Assembly (NCBI RefSeq): GCF_042643145.1
Contig: NZ_JBHRSA010000015.1
Coordinates: forward strand, 1 to 64,000
Origin: Virgibacillus_O xinjiangensis
GTDB lineage: Bacteria; Bacillota; Bacilli; Bacillales; Amphibacillaceae
DNA length: 64,000 bases
Reading direction: 5' to 3'
A program made the translations under genes and the position numbers. Below are positions 41,114 to 51,273 of this stretch, one piece after another. Below the pieces are notes generated by a model that saw only the letters and a list, made by a program, of their open reading frames with translations, was not told where the DNA came from and did no database searches. Numbering within the stretch: the stretch's first letter is position 1; each line of letters starts with the position of its first letter.

Positions 41114-42811
41114 ATGGAAAAACCAGAAAAAGATCTACGCATCAAGAGTCAGGTGTTCTCAGATGACGCCATGCGTGCTCCTAACAGGGCAATGCTGCGC
41201 GCGGTTGGAATCGATGATGAGGATTTCAAGAAGCCGATGGTCGGGATCGCCAGCACATGGAGTGAAGTGACCCCATGTAATATACATATCGATGATTTGG
41301 CGATCAGTGCCAAAAAGGGAGCAAAAGAGGCAGGAGCAGCTCCACTCATCTTCAATACGATCACTGTATCGGATGGTATCTCCATGGGAACACAAGGTAT
41401 GCGATATTCCCTGCCGAGCCGTGACGTGATCGCCGATTCCATTGAAACAGTGGTCGGCGCTGAGAACCTGGACGGGTTTGTAGCAATCGGTGCGTGTGAT
41501 AAAAACATCCCGGGCTGTATGATCGCGATTGCGAATTCGGATGTTCCCGCTGTATTCGTTTATGGGGGGACAATTGCCCCTGGACGTCACCGTGGAAAAG
41601 ACATCGACATTGTCTCTGTATTTGAAGGGGTAGGCCGACATAATAATGGTGACATAGATGATGAGGAATTGAGATCCATCGAATGCAGTGCCTGTCCAGG
41701 AGCAGGTGCCTGTGGTGGCATGTATACTGCAAACACGATGGCATCCGCGGTGGAAGCAATGGGTATGAGTCTGCCTGGAAGCTCATCCAACCCGGCTGAG
41801 TCAGATGAGAAGGCTGAAGACTGTGCGAACGCTGGTGAAGCATTGTACAACCTTCTCGATCAAGGGATTTATCCAAAAGATATTATGACAAAAGAGGCCT
41901 TTGAAAATGCTATCACGGTTGTTATGGCTCTTGGAGGCTCTACCAATGCAATCCTTCACCTGCTATCAATCGCTCATGCTGCGAAAGTGGATCTGTCTAT
42001 AGACGATTTTAACCGTCTTCAGGAAAAGGTGCCGCATTTGGCTGACCTTAAACCAAGCGGGCAATATGTCATGCAGGACCTGCATCGCGTTGGCGGTGTA
42101 CAAGCAGTCATGAAGCTTTTGTATGAAGAAGGATATTTGCATGGCGACTGCCTGACAGTAACTGGCAAGACAGTTGCTGAAAACCTGGCAGAGGCGCCAA
42201 GCCTTGCAGAGGGACAGGAAGTGATCATGCCGCTTAACAATCCAAAACGTGCAGATGGCCCGTTGATCGTGCTGAAAGGGAACCTTTCTCCAACGGGGGC
42301 AGTGGCTAAAGTGTCCGGTGTGAAAGTAAAACGCCATACAGGACCGGCGCGTGTATTTGATACGGAGAAAGAGGCTACACAAGCAGTCATGAACAATGAA
42401 ATCAATGAAGGAGACGTACTGGTCATCCGTTATGTCGGCCCGAAAGGTGGACCTGGCATGCCGGAAATGTTGTCCATTTCCAGTATTCTTGTCGGTAAAG
42501 GACTGGGCGAAAAAGTGGCTCTGCTGACAGATGGCAGATTTTCCGGAGGTACCCACGGACTAGTTGTTGGGCATATCTCGCCGGAAGCACAGAGTGGCGG
42601 TCCGATCGCCTTCCTGAAAGAGGGAGATCTTGTCACCATTGATTCTGACAAGAAGGAAATTACCATGGATGTTTCCGAGGAAGAACTGGAAAGCCGTAAA
42701 GAAGGCTGGACAGCTCCTCCACTCTACAAAAAGGGCATTTTGGGCAAATATGCGCATAATGTTTCCTGCTCATCGAAAGGTGCAGTTACAGATTTTCTTG
42801 ATGAAGAATAA
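41114..42811 (+). CDS. ilvD: Dihydroxy-acid dehydratase
   Basis: A 565-residue iron-sulfur enzyme for the fourth step of valine and isoleucine synthesis. The cluster Cys are in GACDKNIPGC and in CSACPGAGACGGMYTANTM, both complete. The ATG at 41114 follows GGAAGGTGGG; an earlier in-frame ATG at 41084 lacks a site. The gene has its own terminator and is separated by about 1 kb, including a T-box leader, from the rest of the pathway genes, so it is expressed independently of them. No T-box is visible in the 240 bases before it. Confidence 0.95.
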   Translation: MEKPEKDLRIKSQVFSDDAMRAPNRAMLRAVGIDDEDFKKPMVGIASTWSEVTPCNIHIDDLAISAKKGAKEAGAAPLIFNTITVSDGISMGTQGMRYSLPSRDVIADSIETVVGAENLDGFVAIGACDKNIPGCMIAIANSDVPAVFVYGGTIAPGRHRGKDIDIVSVFEGVGRHNNGDIDDEELRSIECSACPGAGACGGMYTANTMASAVEAMGMSLPGSSSNPAESDEKAEDCANAGEALYNLLDQGIYPKDIMTKEAFENAITVVMALGGSTNAILHLLSIAHAAKVDLSIDDFNRLQEKVPHLADLKPSGQYVMQDLHRVGGVQAVMKLLYEEGYLHGDCLTVTGKTVAENLAEAPSLAEGQEVIMPLNNPKRADGPLIVLKGNLSPTGAVAKVSGVKVKRHTGPARVFDTEKEATQAVMNNEINEGDVLVIRYVGPKGGPGMPEMLSISSILVGKGLGEKVALLTDGRFSGGTHGLVVGHISPEAQSGGPIAFLKEGDLVTIDSDKKEITMDVSEEELESRKEGWTAPPLYKKGILGKYAHNVSCSSKGAVTDFLDEE

Positions 42812-42815
42812 GAGA

Positions 42816-42849
42816 AAACCCCTGGTCAATGACCAGGGGTTTGTTTTTT
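42816..42849 (+). terminator. Terminator after ilvD
   Basis: A 12-bp perfect stem (42816-42827 with 42831-42842), loop AAT, followed by T-rich sequence. Confidence 0.9.
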
Positions 42850-43401
42850 GAATGAGGAAAAGAAATGCATAATTAATCTGGTAAGCTGATACGTTATCCT
42901 TCCTGTACAATGTCTCTTTTTATCGTGCATCTGGTTCCCTTGTCTTTCATTTTTTGAGTGACCGGTGATATATCAATTTACCTTATGACAATGAAATTGT
43001 TGTAAATAAAGGGAGGATCGCAATATATCAGTTAATTAAATGGATGATTAGAATAAAGGTAAAACCCAGTTATTATATATTCTTGTTCTCTTACAAAAAG
43101 AAGACTTCAAGGATTAAAATATCAATTTTCTATTTCTATTTATTTATGTTGGCCAAATTTCGTTTATACCGATTTGGCATGAAAAGCCAAAAAGTGACAC
43201 AAAAACAGATGGATTCGTTCAGTCAATAAAAAACTCCAATCCCCAATATTCTTTGGTTTAAAAGGGGAACGGGAAGGAGAGATAGCGGCGATCATTTGTA
43301 ACATTTTTGTAATATAAATGCCAATTCGCAACTATCCAACAATGTAACCGTATTCATAAAAAACAATTAATCAAAAGTATCAAAAAATTTTAAAATAGCT
43401 G
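42850..43401. other. AT-rich gap between ilvD and the ilvB leader
   Basis: About 550 bases with no convincing gene. A 61-codon frame (43044-43229), rich in Lys, Phe and Tyr, has GGGAGG 25-30 bases upstream, too far away, and looks accidental. The region may hold upstream regulatory sites for the ilv-leu promoter. Confidence 0.5.
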
Positions 43402-43430
43402 TTGACCGAATCACAAAAAAGTTATATGAT
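43402..43430 (+). promoter_or_regulatory. Promoter of the ilv-leu operon
   Basis: TTGACC (43402-43407), a 17-base spacer and TATGAT (43425-43430) give a strong sigma-A promoter about 415 bases before ilvB. Confidence 0.8.
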
Positions 43431-43515
43431 TATCAGCAATATATCAGTTATTACATTTTTCCAATTAGCCATAGAGTTAGCAAAAAAATGTCAACTTAAT
43501 AATTCCAACTCGACG

Positions 43516-43813
43516 ACGGGAATAAAGGATCTGCATCATTGCATTTACAGAGATCTGGGGTTGCTGGAAGCCCAGAAATGCAAGCAGTTCCGACATCATC
43601 CCCGAGTGCCAGGTTGAACGGGTCAAAAGACCTCACTATTCCTGGCCAGGTGCACCTTTACAGTGCACCTGTTATCAAAGCGGGCTGTACGACAGCCTGT
43701 GAGATAGTATTCGTGAGAATGCTATGAATATGGGTGGTACCGTGAAAAGAAGACTCTTTTCTCCCCAATAATTCTGCATCTGTGCAGGTTTATAGGAGAA
43801 AAGGGTCTTTTTC
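43516..43813 (+). ncRNA. T-box leader, isoleucine specifier
   Basis: The T-box core TGGGTGGTACCGTG is at 43731-43744. Stem I is visible with arms GGGA/TCCC, CTGC/GCAG, TGCATTT/AAATGCA and TCTGGG/CCCAGA. Its specifier-loop strand ends in ATC followed by A (ATC at 43595-43597), an isoleucine codon. The terminator is the stem 43750-43764 with 43795-43809 followed by T-rich bases. Uncharged tRNA should stabilise the antiterminator and allow transcription into ilvB. The specifier reading is from hand-folding. Confidence 0.87.
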
Positions 43814-43845
43814 GATTTATAGAAGACTAAAGGAGGCATGCAGCA

Positions 43846-45567
43846 GTGAAAGTTGAAGCGAAGAACAAAGTGGAATCGGCGAGTGAAAGGATTACCGGGG
43901 CGGATCTGCTGGTCCAGACATTGGTTGAAGCGGAAGTTGATACAGTATTTGGTTATCCAGGTGGAGCGGTTCTTCCAATCTATGATGCATTGTATCGTAA
44001 TGAAACACCTTTCAAACACATATTATCCCGTCATGAACAGGGATCCATACATGCAGCGGAAGGATATGCCCGAGTAACCGGAAAGCCCGGTGTGGTTATT
44101 GCTACGTCAGGCCCTGGAGCAACCAACCTGATTACAGGTATCACAGATGCCATGATCGATTCCCTGCCACTAGTCATCTTTACTGGTCAAGTAGCTCAGG
44201 GGGTCATCGGCACAGATGCTTTTCAGGAATCGGATGTAATGGGCATCACTACACCGATCACAAAATATAACTATCAAGTCAATAACCTTTCTGAACTCCC
44301 GAGAATCGTAAATGAAGCTTTCCATATTGCTTCAACCGGGAGACCAGGACCGGTAGTCATAGACATCCCTAAAAACATTTCACAAGAGGTGACTGGAGAA
44401 ACCTTTAAGAAAGATTTCCACTTACCTGGTTACCAGCCCACTATCAAGCCGAACCCCCTCCAAGTCGTAAAGCTGGCTGACGCCTTGAGCCGGGCGAAAA
44501 AGCCGTTGCTGCTGGCGGGTGCAGGCGTCGTATTCGCGAAAGCGTCAGAAGAATTGGAACAATTCGCTGATAAGCATCAAATACCGGTCGTTAATACACT
44601 GCTAGGCCTTGGAAGCTTTCCAGCATCCAACCCGCTATCACTTGGTATGGCCGGGATGCACGGCACCTATGCAGCCAATATGGCAATCTATGAAAGTGAT
44701 TTGCTGATAAATATCGGAGCAAGATTTGATGATCGTCTTACAGGCAATTTGGAGCACTTCGCACCTCATGCCAAAGTTGCTCATATCGATATCGACCCTG
44801 CTGAAATCGGAAAGAACGTGGATACGGATATTCCGGTTGTAGGGGATGCAAAAGAAGCATTGCAGGCATTATTGGATAGTACGGTCGAAGTGGATGAATG
44901 CAGAAGCTGGAAAGAGACCATCGGACAGAACAGGTTGGATTACCCACTTTGGTATGATGAAGGGTCATCTGCTATGTCGCCACAGTGGCTGCTGGAGCAA
45001 ATCCATCGCCTGACAGATGGCGATGCCATTGTTACTACGGATGTAGGGCAACATCAAATGTGGGCTGCCCAGTACTATAAATTTGACCGTCCAAACCGTT
45101 GGGTTACTTCCGGTGGACTCGGCACCATGGGATTCGGATTTCCGGCAGCAATCGGTGCCCAGCTTGGCGCTCCAGAGGATTTGGTCGTTTCAATTGTCGG
45201 GGATGGCGGTTTTCAAATGACATTACAAGAATTGTCCATCATCCAAGAAAGAAACCTGCCAGTCAAAGTAATTATCGTTAATAATAACGCACTCGGCATG
45301 GTCCGCCAATGGCAGGAAAGCTTTTATGAAGAACGATACTCGGAATCGCTCCTTCCCAACAATCCAGACTTTGTCAAGTTGGCTGAAAGCTATGGCATCC
45401 ATGGTGTAAAAGTGGAGCGTGAAGAAGATGCTCTCGCTGTTTTAGAAGACGTATTCCAGTCGGATGGCCCAGCCATTGTAGACTGCCGAGTAGAACAGCA
45501 GGCATGTGTCTATCCGATGATTGCGCCAGGCAAGGGGCTTCATGAAATGATAGGGGTGAGAAGATGA
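43846..45567 (+). CDS. ilvB: Acetolactate synthase large subunit
   Basis: A 573-residue thiamine-diphosphate enzyme condensing pyruvate with pyruvate or 2-oxobutyrate, the first common step to valine, leucine and isoleucine. The catalytic Glu is in SRHEQGSIHAAEGYAR and the cofactor motif GDGGFQMTLQELSIIQE...NN is near residue 440-475. The GTG start at 43846 is nine bases after AAGGAGG. It ends in an ATGA overlap with the small subunit gene. First gene of the T-box-controlled operon. Confidence 0.95.
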   Translation: MKVEAKNKVESASERITGADLLVQTLVEAEVDTVFGYPGGAVLPIYDALYRNETPFKHILSRHEQGSIHAAEGYARVTGKPGVVIATSGPGATNLITGITDAMIDSLPLVIFTGQVAQGVIGTDAFQESDVMGITTPITKYNYQVNNLSELPRIVNEAFHIASTGRPGPVVIDIPKNISQEVTGETFKKDFHLPGYQPTIKPNPLQVVKLADALSRAKKPLLLAGAGVVFAKASEELEQFADKHQIPVVNTLLGLGSFPASNPLSLGMAGMHGTYAANMAIYESDLLINIGARFDDRLTGNLEHFAPHAKVAHIDIDPAEIGKNVDTDIPVVGDAKEALQALLDSTVEVDECRSWKETIGQNRLDYPLWYDEGSSAMSPQWLLEQIHRLTDGDAIVTTDVGQHQMWAAQYYKFDRPNRWVTSGGLGTMGFGFPAAIGAQLGAPEDLVVSIVGDGGFQMTLQELSIIQERNLPVKVIIVNNNALGMVRQWQESFYEERYSESLLPNNPDFVKLAESYGIHGVKVEREEDALAVLEDVFQSDGPAIVDCRVEQQACVYPMIAPGKGLHEMIGVRR

Positions 45568-46082
45568 AAAGAATCATAACGGCAACGGTCCAAGACAGAG
45601 GCGGGGTGCTCAACAGGGTTACAGGGATGCTGCATAAAAGACAGTTTAATATTGACAGTATTTCCGTCGGAACATCCGAAGTAGAGGGAGTTTCCAAAAT
45701 GACCTTTGTGGTCGATGTCAATGATCAGCAGAAACTGGAGCAGTTGACCAAACAGCTGAATAAACAGATTGATGTTATCAAAGTTTCTGACATCACCGAC
45801 AAGGCAATGGTGGCAAGGGAATTGGCTCTCATCAAAGTTGGTGGTCACGGCCAGCTGAGGGCAGAGATACAGGGAATCATCTCCCCATTCCGTGCCTCTG
45901 TTATTGATGTGAGCCGTGACAGCTTGACCGTACAGGTGACAGGCAAGCCGGATAAAGTGGAAGCACTGATCACCTTATTGAGGCCATATGGAATCAAGGA
46001 GTTGACCAGAACCGGGGTTACCGCCTTCTTGCGTGGACAGCAGCCCCAGCAAGTGACAGAGATTAACTCTCTTTCTATCTAG
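45564..46082 (+). CDS. ilvH: Acetolactate synthase small subunit
   Basis: A 172-residue regulatory subunit. The N-terminal ACT domain (about 1-75) has DRGGVLNRVTGMLHKRQFNIDSI, the valine-binding motif, and a second ferredoxin-like domain follows (about 80-160). It stimulates the large subunit and confers valine feedback control. Translationally coupled to ilvB through a four-base overlap. Confidence 0.93.
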   Translation: MKRIITATVQDRGGVLNRVTGMLHKRQFNIDSISVGTSEVEGVSKMTFVVDVNDQQKLEQLTKQLNKQIDVIKVSDITDKAMVARELALIKVGGHGQLRAEIQGIISPFRASVIDVSRDSLTVQVTGKPDKVEALITLLRPYGIKELTRTGVTAFLRGQQPQQVTEINSLSI

Positions 46083-46136
46083 CAAGAGTTAAATATAAAA
46101 ATGATAAATAAAAAATAGATTTCAGGAGGAATAATT

Positions 46137-47171
46137 ATGACTAAAGTACTTTATGACCAGGATATCCAAAAGGAAGTTTTACAAGGGAAGAAAATCGCAA
46201 TCGTAGGATATGGCTCCCAGGGGCATGCCCATGCACAGAACTTGAGGGAGAGCGGCCATGATGTAGTGGTTGGTCTGAGACCAGGTAAATCCCAGCAGAA
46301 AGCAGAAGAAGATGGTTTCCAAGTAGTATCTGTAGCAGAGGCCACAAAGCAGGCGGATGTTGTGATGGTCTTGCTGCCGGATGAACACCAAACAGCAGTT
46401 TATGAAGAAAGCATCAAACCAAATCTGCAGGCAGGAAATGCATTGGTGTTTGCTCACGGATTCAATATCCATTTCAGCCAGATCGTGCCGCCGGCTGATG
46501 TCGATGTCTTCCTCGTAGCGCCGAAAGGACCGGGGCATCTGGTACGCCGAACATATGAGGAAGGTGCAGGAGTACCAGCATTGTATGGTGTTTATCAGGA
46601 TGTTACTGGAGATGCTACAGAACTTGCACTTGCATACGCACAGGGAATCGGGGCAGCTCGTGCCGGTGTCCTCGAAACCAGCTTCCAGGAAGAAACAGAA
46701 ACAGACTTGTTCGGTGAGCAGGCAGTACTTTGCGGTGGATTGACCAGCCTGGTGAAGGCAGGTTTCGAAACATTGACAGAAGCAGGGTATCAGCCGGAAG
46801 TTGCTTACTTCGAGTGTCTTCATGAAATGAAATTGATTGTTGACCTTCTGTATGAAGGCGGATTGGAAAACATGCGCTATTCCATTTCCGATACAGCTCA
46901 ATGGGGTGACTTCGTTTCCGGTCCACGTGTCATCAATGAAGAAACAAAAGGACGCATGAAAGAAGTTCTGGACGATATCCAGGCAGGTAAATTCGCTAAG
47001 GGCTGGATCCTTGAAAACCAGGCAAACCGTGCACAGTTCAATGCTACCAATGCGAAAGAGAACCAGCACCAGATCGAGAAAGTTGGAAGGGAGTTACGTG
47101 AGTTGATGCCTTTTGTCAAACAGCCTCTTCAAGAAAAACAAAAGGATGTGAAGGCGCATGTCACAAATTAA
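46137..47171 (+). CDS. ilvC: Ketol-acid reductoisomerase
   Basis: A 344-residue class I enzyme that rearranges and reduces acetolactate to dihydroxyisovalerate with NADPH and Mg2+. The cofactor loop is VGYGSQGHAHAQNLRESG, and LRPGKSQQKAE carries the residues that select NADPH. Catalytic acidic residues are in DLFGEQAVLCGG and later helices. Ribosome binding site CAGGAGGA. It overlaps leuA by 14 bases. Confidence 0.95.
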   Translation: MTKVLYDQDIQKEVLQGKKIAIVGYGSQGHAHAQNLRESGHDVVVGLRPGKSQQKAEEDGFQVVSVAEATKQADVVMVLLPDEHQTAVYEESIKPNLQAGNALVFAHGFNIHFSQIVPPADVDVFLVAPKGPGHLVRRTYEEGAGVPALYGVYQDVTGDATELALAYAQGIGAARAGVLETSFQEETETDLFGEQAVLCGGLTSLVKAGFETLTEAGYQPEVAYFECLHEMKLIVDLLYEGGLENMRYSISDTAQWGDFVSGPRVINEETKGRMKEVLDDIQAGKFAKGWILENQANRAQFNATNAKENQHQIEKVGRELRELMPFVKQPLQEKQKDVKAHVTN

Positions 47172-48702
47172 AATTTTTGATACTACATTGCGGGATGGTG
47201 AGCAATCACCGGGTGTCAATCTGAACCAGCTGGAGAAGTTGGAGATTGCCAAACAACTGGAACGATTCGGCATTGACCGGATGGAGGCAGGTTTTCCTGC
47301 CTCCTCCCAGGGTGATTTCGAAGCCGTCAAGGCAATTGCCGATACGATCAAGGGGACTTCTGTTACCGGATTAGCCAGGACCATCAAAAGTGATATCGAT
47401 ACGGCTTGGGAGGCATTGAAAAATTCAGAAGAGCCACGTCTGCATCTTTTTCTGGCGACCTCCCCAATCCATATGACATACAAGCTGAAACAGACACCGG
47501 AACAGGTCATCCAGACGTCCGTTGACATGGTATCCTATGCTCGCCAAAAGTTCCCGCAAGTACAATGGTCTGCTGAGGATGCGACCAGATCTGACTGGGA
47601 ATTCCTCGCACAGATCATTGAACAAGTGATTGATGCCGGAGCAACTGTCATCAATCTGCCAGATACCGTGGGATACACCACACCAGCGGAATACGGCCAA
47701 TTGTTCCGCTATATAAAGGAGACGGTGCCGAATATCGATCGGGTGGATCTCTCTTGTCATTGCCATGATGACTTGGGAATGGCGGTGGCCAATTCCATCG
47801 CAGCTGTGGAAAACGGTGCAACACAGGTGGAAGGCACGATCAACGGTATCGGTGAACGTGCAGGCAATGCTGCTTTAGAGGAAATTGGTGTAGCCATGAA
47901 GATCCGTTCTGATTATTACCCTTATGAGACTGGTTTGAAACTGGATGAAATCAAGCGTTCCAGTGATCTTGTCGCAAAACTGACGGGCATGTATGTACAG
48001 CCGAATAAAGCGGTTGTCGGGCGAAATGCCTTCGCCCATGAATCCGGTATTCACCAGGATGGTGTGCTGAAAAATGCTCAGACTTACGAAATCATCACTC
48101 CGGAGATGGTCGGCCTGAATTCCAATACCCTTTTCCTTGGAAAGCATTCTGGAAGGCATGCGTTCAAGGATAAGGTGAAAGAATTCGGCATTGAGCTCTC
48201 TGAAGACAAACTCAAAGAGGCGTTCAAGCAGTTCAAACAGTTGACCGACCATAAACGGGAAGTGACCGATGATGATATTTATACGATTCTGATGGAAATC
48301 AAGACGGACACTTCCGCAGTCAGCAAATACAAAATGGAAATGTTCCAGGTGCAGTATGGTACCGCCAATATCCCTACGGCAACGGTTGTATTGACCACAC
48401 CGGCAGGAGAGACTGTAGAAGCCGCACGAACCGGGCAGGGCAGTGTCGAGGCTCTATATAAAACAATGGATGCATTGATTGCTGAGGATTTGACACTGGA
48501 AGATTACCAACTCAACTCAGTGGGTGGTGGAAAAGACGCCTTGGCCGAATCTCATGTCCAGCTGGTTGTAAATGAAGTCAGGGTAAACGGAAGAGGAGCA
48601 GCCCAGGATGTGATCGAGGCTTCCGCCAGTGCGTTCCTCAACGCTGTCAATCGTTATATTATCCAACAGAATGCGTCATTAGAGACGGAAGCAATAAAGT
48701 AA
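47158..48702 (+). CDS. leuA: 2-Isopropylmalate synthase
   Basis: A 514-residue enzyme that condenses acetyl-CoA with 2-oxoisovalerate, the first committed step to leucine. FDTTLRDGEQSPGVNL at the N-terminus holds the metal-binding Asp, SCHCHDDLGMAVANS the His pair and HESGIHQDG the lid motif. The C-terminal regulatory domain (about 390-510) binds leucine, so it should be feedback inhibited. Confidence 0.95.
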   Translation: MSQIKIFDTTLRDGEQSPGVNLNQLEKLEIAKQLERFGIDRMEAGFPASSQGDFEAVKAIADTIKGTSVTGLARTIKSDIDTAWEALKNSEEPRLHLFLATSPIHMTYKLKQTPEQVIQTSVDMVSYARQKFPQVQWSAEDATRSDWEFLAQIIEQVIDAGATVINLPDTVGYTTPAEYGQLFRYIKETVPNIDRVDLSCHCHDDLGMAVANSIAAVENGATQVEGTINGIGERAGNAALEEIGVAMKIRSDYYPYETGLKLDEIKRSSDLVAKLTGMYVQPNKAVVGRNAFAHESGIHQDGVLKNAQTYEIITPEMVGLNSNTLFLGKHSGRHAFKDKVKEFGIELSEDKLKEAFKQFKQLTDHKREVTDDDIYTILMEIKTDTSAVSKYKMEMFQVQYGTANIPTATVVLTTPAGETVEAARTGQGSVEALYKTMDALIAEDLTLEDYQLNSVGGGKDALAESHVQLVVNEVRVNGRGAAQDVIEASASAFLNAVNRYIIQQNASLETEAIK

Positions 48703-48729
48703 AAAAATAGGAAAGGGGAGGGGAGTTTA

Positions 48730-49836
48730 ATGAACAAAAAGATCACATTATTGCCTGGTGACGGGGTAGGAAAAGAAATTATGGAGTCTGCAAGAGTGGT
48801 ACTGAATACGATCGCAAGCGAATATGATCACCGGTTCAGCTTCCGCGAACACGCAATCGGCGGAGAGGCAATCGACCAATACGGCACTCCGCTTCCAGAG
48901 GATACTATCCAGGCATGTGAGGATTCTGATGCAGTACTGCTAGGTGCAGTCGGGGGGCCGAAGTGGGATGGCAACCCTCCCCATCTGCGGCCGGAAAAGG
49001 GGCTTCTTGGAATCAGGAAAAAGCTGGGACTGTTCGCAAACCTGCGTCCAGTCCAAGGCTTCTCCTCCCTCCTGCATGCTTCTCCGTTGAAAGAGGAAGT
49101 GATCAACGGAAGCGATATCTTGATTATCCGTGAACTGACCGGCGGCCTTTATTTCGGGAGACCGAGCGAACGCCGGAATAATGGGGAAGAGGTAGTGGAT
49201 ACACTCGCATACTCCAGGCATGAAATGGAACGCATTATCGAGAAAGGTTTTCAAAGCGCTCAGATCCGCAGTAAACGCCTTACATCAGTGGATAAGGCAA
49301 ACGTGCTGGAATCCAGCCGCATGTGGAGGGAAGTTGTCGGGGAAAAAGCAAAAGACTATCCGGACGTAGAAGTGGAGCATCTGCTTGTCGATGCTGCCGC
49401 AATGAAACTGATTACCGAGCCGAATCGTTTTGATGTCATCGTAACGGAAAACTTGTTTGGCGATATTCTCAGTGACGAAGCAAGTGTACTGACAGGTTCA
49501 CTTGGAATGCTGCCATCGGCTAGTATCCGTACAGATGGAGTAGGGTTGTATGAACCGGTACATGGTTCTGCACCTGATATTGCAGGTAAAGGTATTGCAA
49601 ACCCGCTTGGGATGATTCTCTCCGTTGCTCTGATGCTCAGGCATTCCTTCCAAATGGAAGAAGAGGCAGCAGAGATCGAAAAAGCGGTCAACGAATGTCT
49701 GGAACAGGGCTATCATACAGGTGACCTGGATATTAAAGATGGCAAGAAGGTAGGTACAAAGGAAGTGACGGAAGCGGTAATCGAAAACCTTACCACGAAG
49801 AGCGTATCCAATAGTATCTGCAATATGTATGTCTAA
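48730..49836 (+). CDS. leuB: 3-Isopropylmalate dehydrogenase
   Basis: A 368-residue NAD-dependent dehydrogenase. PGDGVGKEI opens the protein, RELTGGLYFG is the isopropylmalate-specific substrate loop, and GSAPDIAGKGIANP the NAD-binding region. It is clearly LeuB, in contrast to the tartrate-type paralogue at 15887-16954, where the loop reads RENSEGEY. Confidence 0.95.
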   Translation: MNKKITLLPGDGVGKEIMESARVVLNTIASEYDHRFSFREHAIGGEAIDQYGTPLPEDTIQACEDSDAVLLGAVGGPKWDGNPPHLRPEKGLLGIRKKLGLFANLRPVQGFSSLLHASPLKEEVINGSDILIIRELTGGLYFGRPSERRNNGEEVVDTLAYSRHEMERIIEKGFQSAQIRSKRLTSVDKANVLESSRMWREVVGEKAKDYPDVEVEHLLVDAAAMKLITEPNRFDVIVTENLFGDILSDEASVLTGSLGMLPSASIRTDGVGLYEPVHGSAPDIAGKGIANPLGMILSVALMLRHSFQMEEEAAEIEKAVNECLEQGYHTGDLDIKDGKKVGTKEVTEAVIENLTTKSVSNSICNMYV

Positions 49837-49854
49837 CTGCGGGAGGGTGATCAT

Positions 49855-51261
49855 ATGGGAAGACCACAAACAATTATCGAGAAAATCTGGGAAAAACATT
49901 TAGTGCATCAGGAAGAGGGAAAGCCGGATTTGCTTTATATCGACCAGCATCTTGTCCATGAGGTGACGTCTCCTCAGGCATTTGAAGGGCTGCGTCTGAA
50001 TAACAGGAAAGTCCGCCGGCCGGACCTTACCTATGCCACGATGGATCATAATGTCCCTACGAAAAACCGGGATGAAATCAAAGATGAGATTTCCAGGAAA
50101 CAGATGGAAACACTTAGAAAGAATTGTGAGGAAAACGGTATTAAGCTGGCTGACATGTATCACCCTGATCAAGGGATTGTCCATGTTATCGGGCCACAGT
50201 TGGGACTGACACAACCTGGCAAGACAATCGTATGTGGCGACAGTCATACATCCACACACGGAGCATTCGGTGCTCTTGCATTCGGAATCGGCACCAGTGA
50301 AGTGGAACATGTACTGGCAACCCAGACCATTTGGCAGGAACGTCCAAAAACATTGAATGTAAGAGTAGAGGGAGATCTGGGGCCTGGTGTGACAGCAAAG
50401 GATTTGATTCTGGCGATCATCGGTAAATTCGGTGTGAAATTCGGAACAGGCTATGTCATGGAATATACCGGAAAAGCCATCCGCAACCTTTCCATGGAAG
50501 GGCGCATGACGGTATGTAATATGTCCATTGAAGGCGGAGCTCGCGCTGGGTTGATCAGCCCGGATGAAAAGACGGTGGAATATCTGAGAGGCCGTGAATA
50601 TGTCCCTCAGGGAGAAGCATTCGAAAAGGCAGCACAGGAATGGCTTTCCTTGGCAACAGATGAAGGCGCCGAATATGATGAAACGGTGACTATCAATGCA
50701 GAGGAGATTGAACCACAGGTAACATGGGGAACGAATCCTGGTATGTGTGTTCCTGTCAGTGGCGCAACCCCTGCGTTGGATGGAGCGGAGCAAAAAGAAG
50801 ACGTGGAACGGGCGTTGACCTATATGGGATTGGAGGAAAATCAACCGATTTCTTCCATAGAAATTGATCATGTTTTCATCGGGTCCTGCACTAATTCCCG
50901 TTTCAGTGATTTAGAGAAAGCTGCGGGAATTATTGAAGGGAAAAAGGTCAAAGACGGTGTGCGTGCCATTGTGGTTCCAGGCTCCTTCAGTGTGAAACTG
51001 AAGGCGGAGCAGGCAGGCATCGATAAGGTGTTCAAAGATGCAGGTTTTGAATGGCGCGAATCTGGTTGCAGTATGTGTCTGGCAATGAACGATGATGTGG
51101 TACCGCCTAATGGGCGTTGTGCTTCCACCTCCAATCGGAACTTTGAAGGAAGACAGGGAAATGGAGCAAGAACCCATCTCGTCAGCCCTGAAATGGCCGC
51201 TGCAGCAGCAGTGGAAGGGCATTTCGTTGACGTACGGAAATTCGCAGGTGTATTGAACTAG
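49855..51261 (+). CDS. leuC: 3-Isopropylmalate dehydratase large subunit
   Basis: A 468-residue aconitase-family subunit. The 4Fe-4S ligands are Cys in FIGSCTNSRFSD and in SGCSMCLAMN. With LeuD it isomerises 2- to 3-isopropylmalate. GGGAGGGTGATC precedes the ATG. Twelve bases separate it from leuD. Confidence 0.95.
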   Translation: MGRPQTIIEKIWEKHLVHQEEGKPDLLYIDQHLVHEVTSPQAFEGLRLNNRKVRRPDLTYATMDHNVPTKNRDEIKDEISRKQMETLRKNCEENGIKLADMYHPDQGIVHVIGPQLGLTQPGKTIVCGDSHTSTHGAFGALAFGIGTSEVEHVLATQTIWQERPKTLNVRVEGDLGPGVTAKDLILAIIGKFGVKFGTGYVMEYTGKAIRNLSMEGRMTVCNMSIEGGARAGLISPDEKTVEYLRGREYVPQGEAFEKAAQEWLSLATDEGAEYDETVTINAEEIEPQVTWGTNPGMCVPVSGATPALDGAEQKEDVERALTYMGLEENQPISSIEIDHVFIGSCTNSRFSDLEKAAGIIEGKKVKDGVRAIVVPGSFSVKLKAEQAGIDKVFKDAGFEWRESGCSMCLAMNDDVVPPNGRCASTSNRNFEGRQGNGARTHLVSPEMAAAAAVEGHFVDVRKFAGVLN

Positions 51262-51273
51262 GAGGTGCATACG

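Noticed and set aside
43044..43229. 61-codon frame between ilvD and the T-box leader
   Set aside because: Lys/Phe/Tyr-rich translation of AT-rich DNA, with the only GGGAGG too far upstream.
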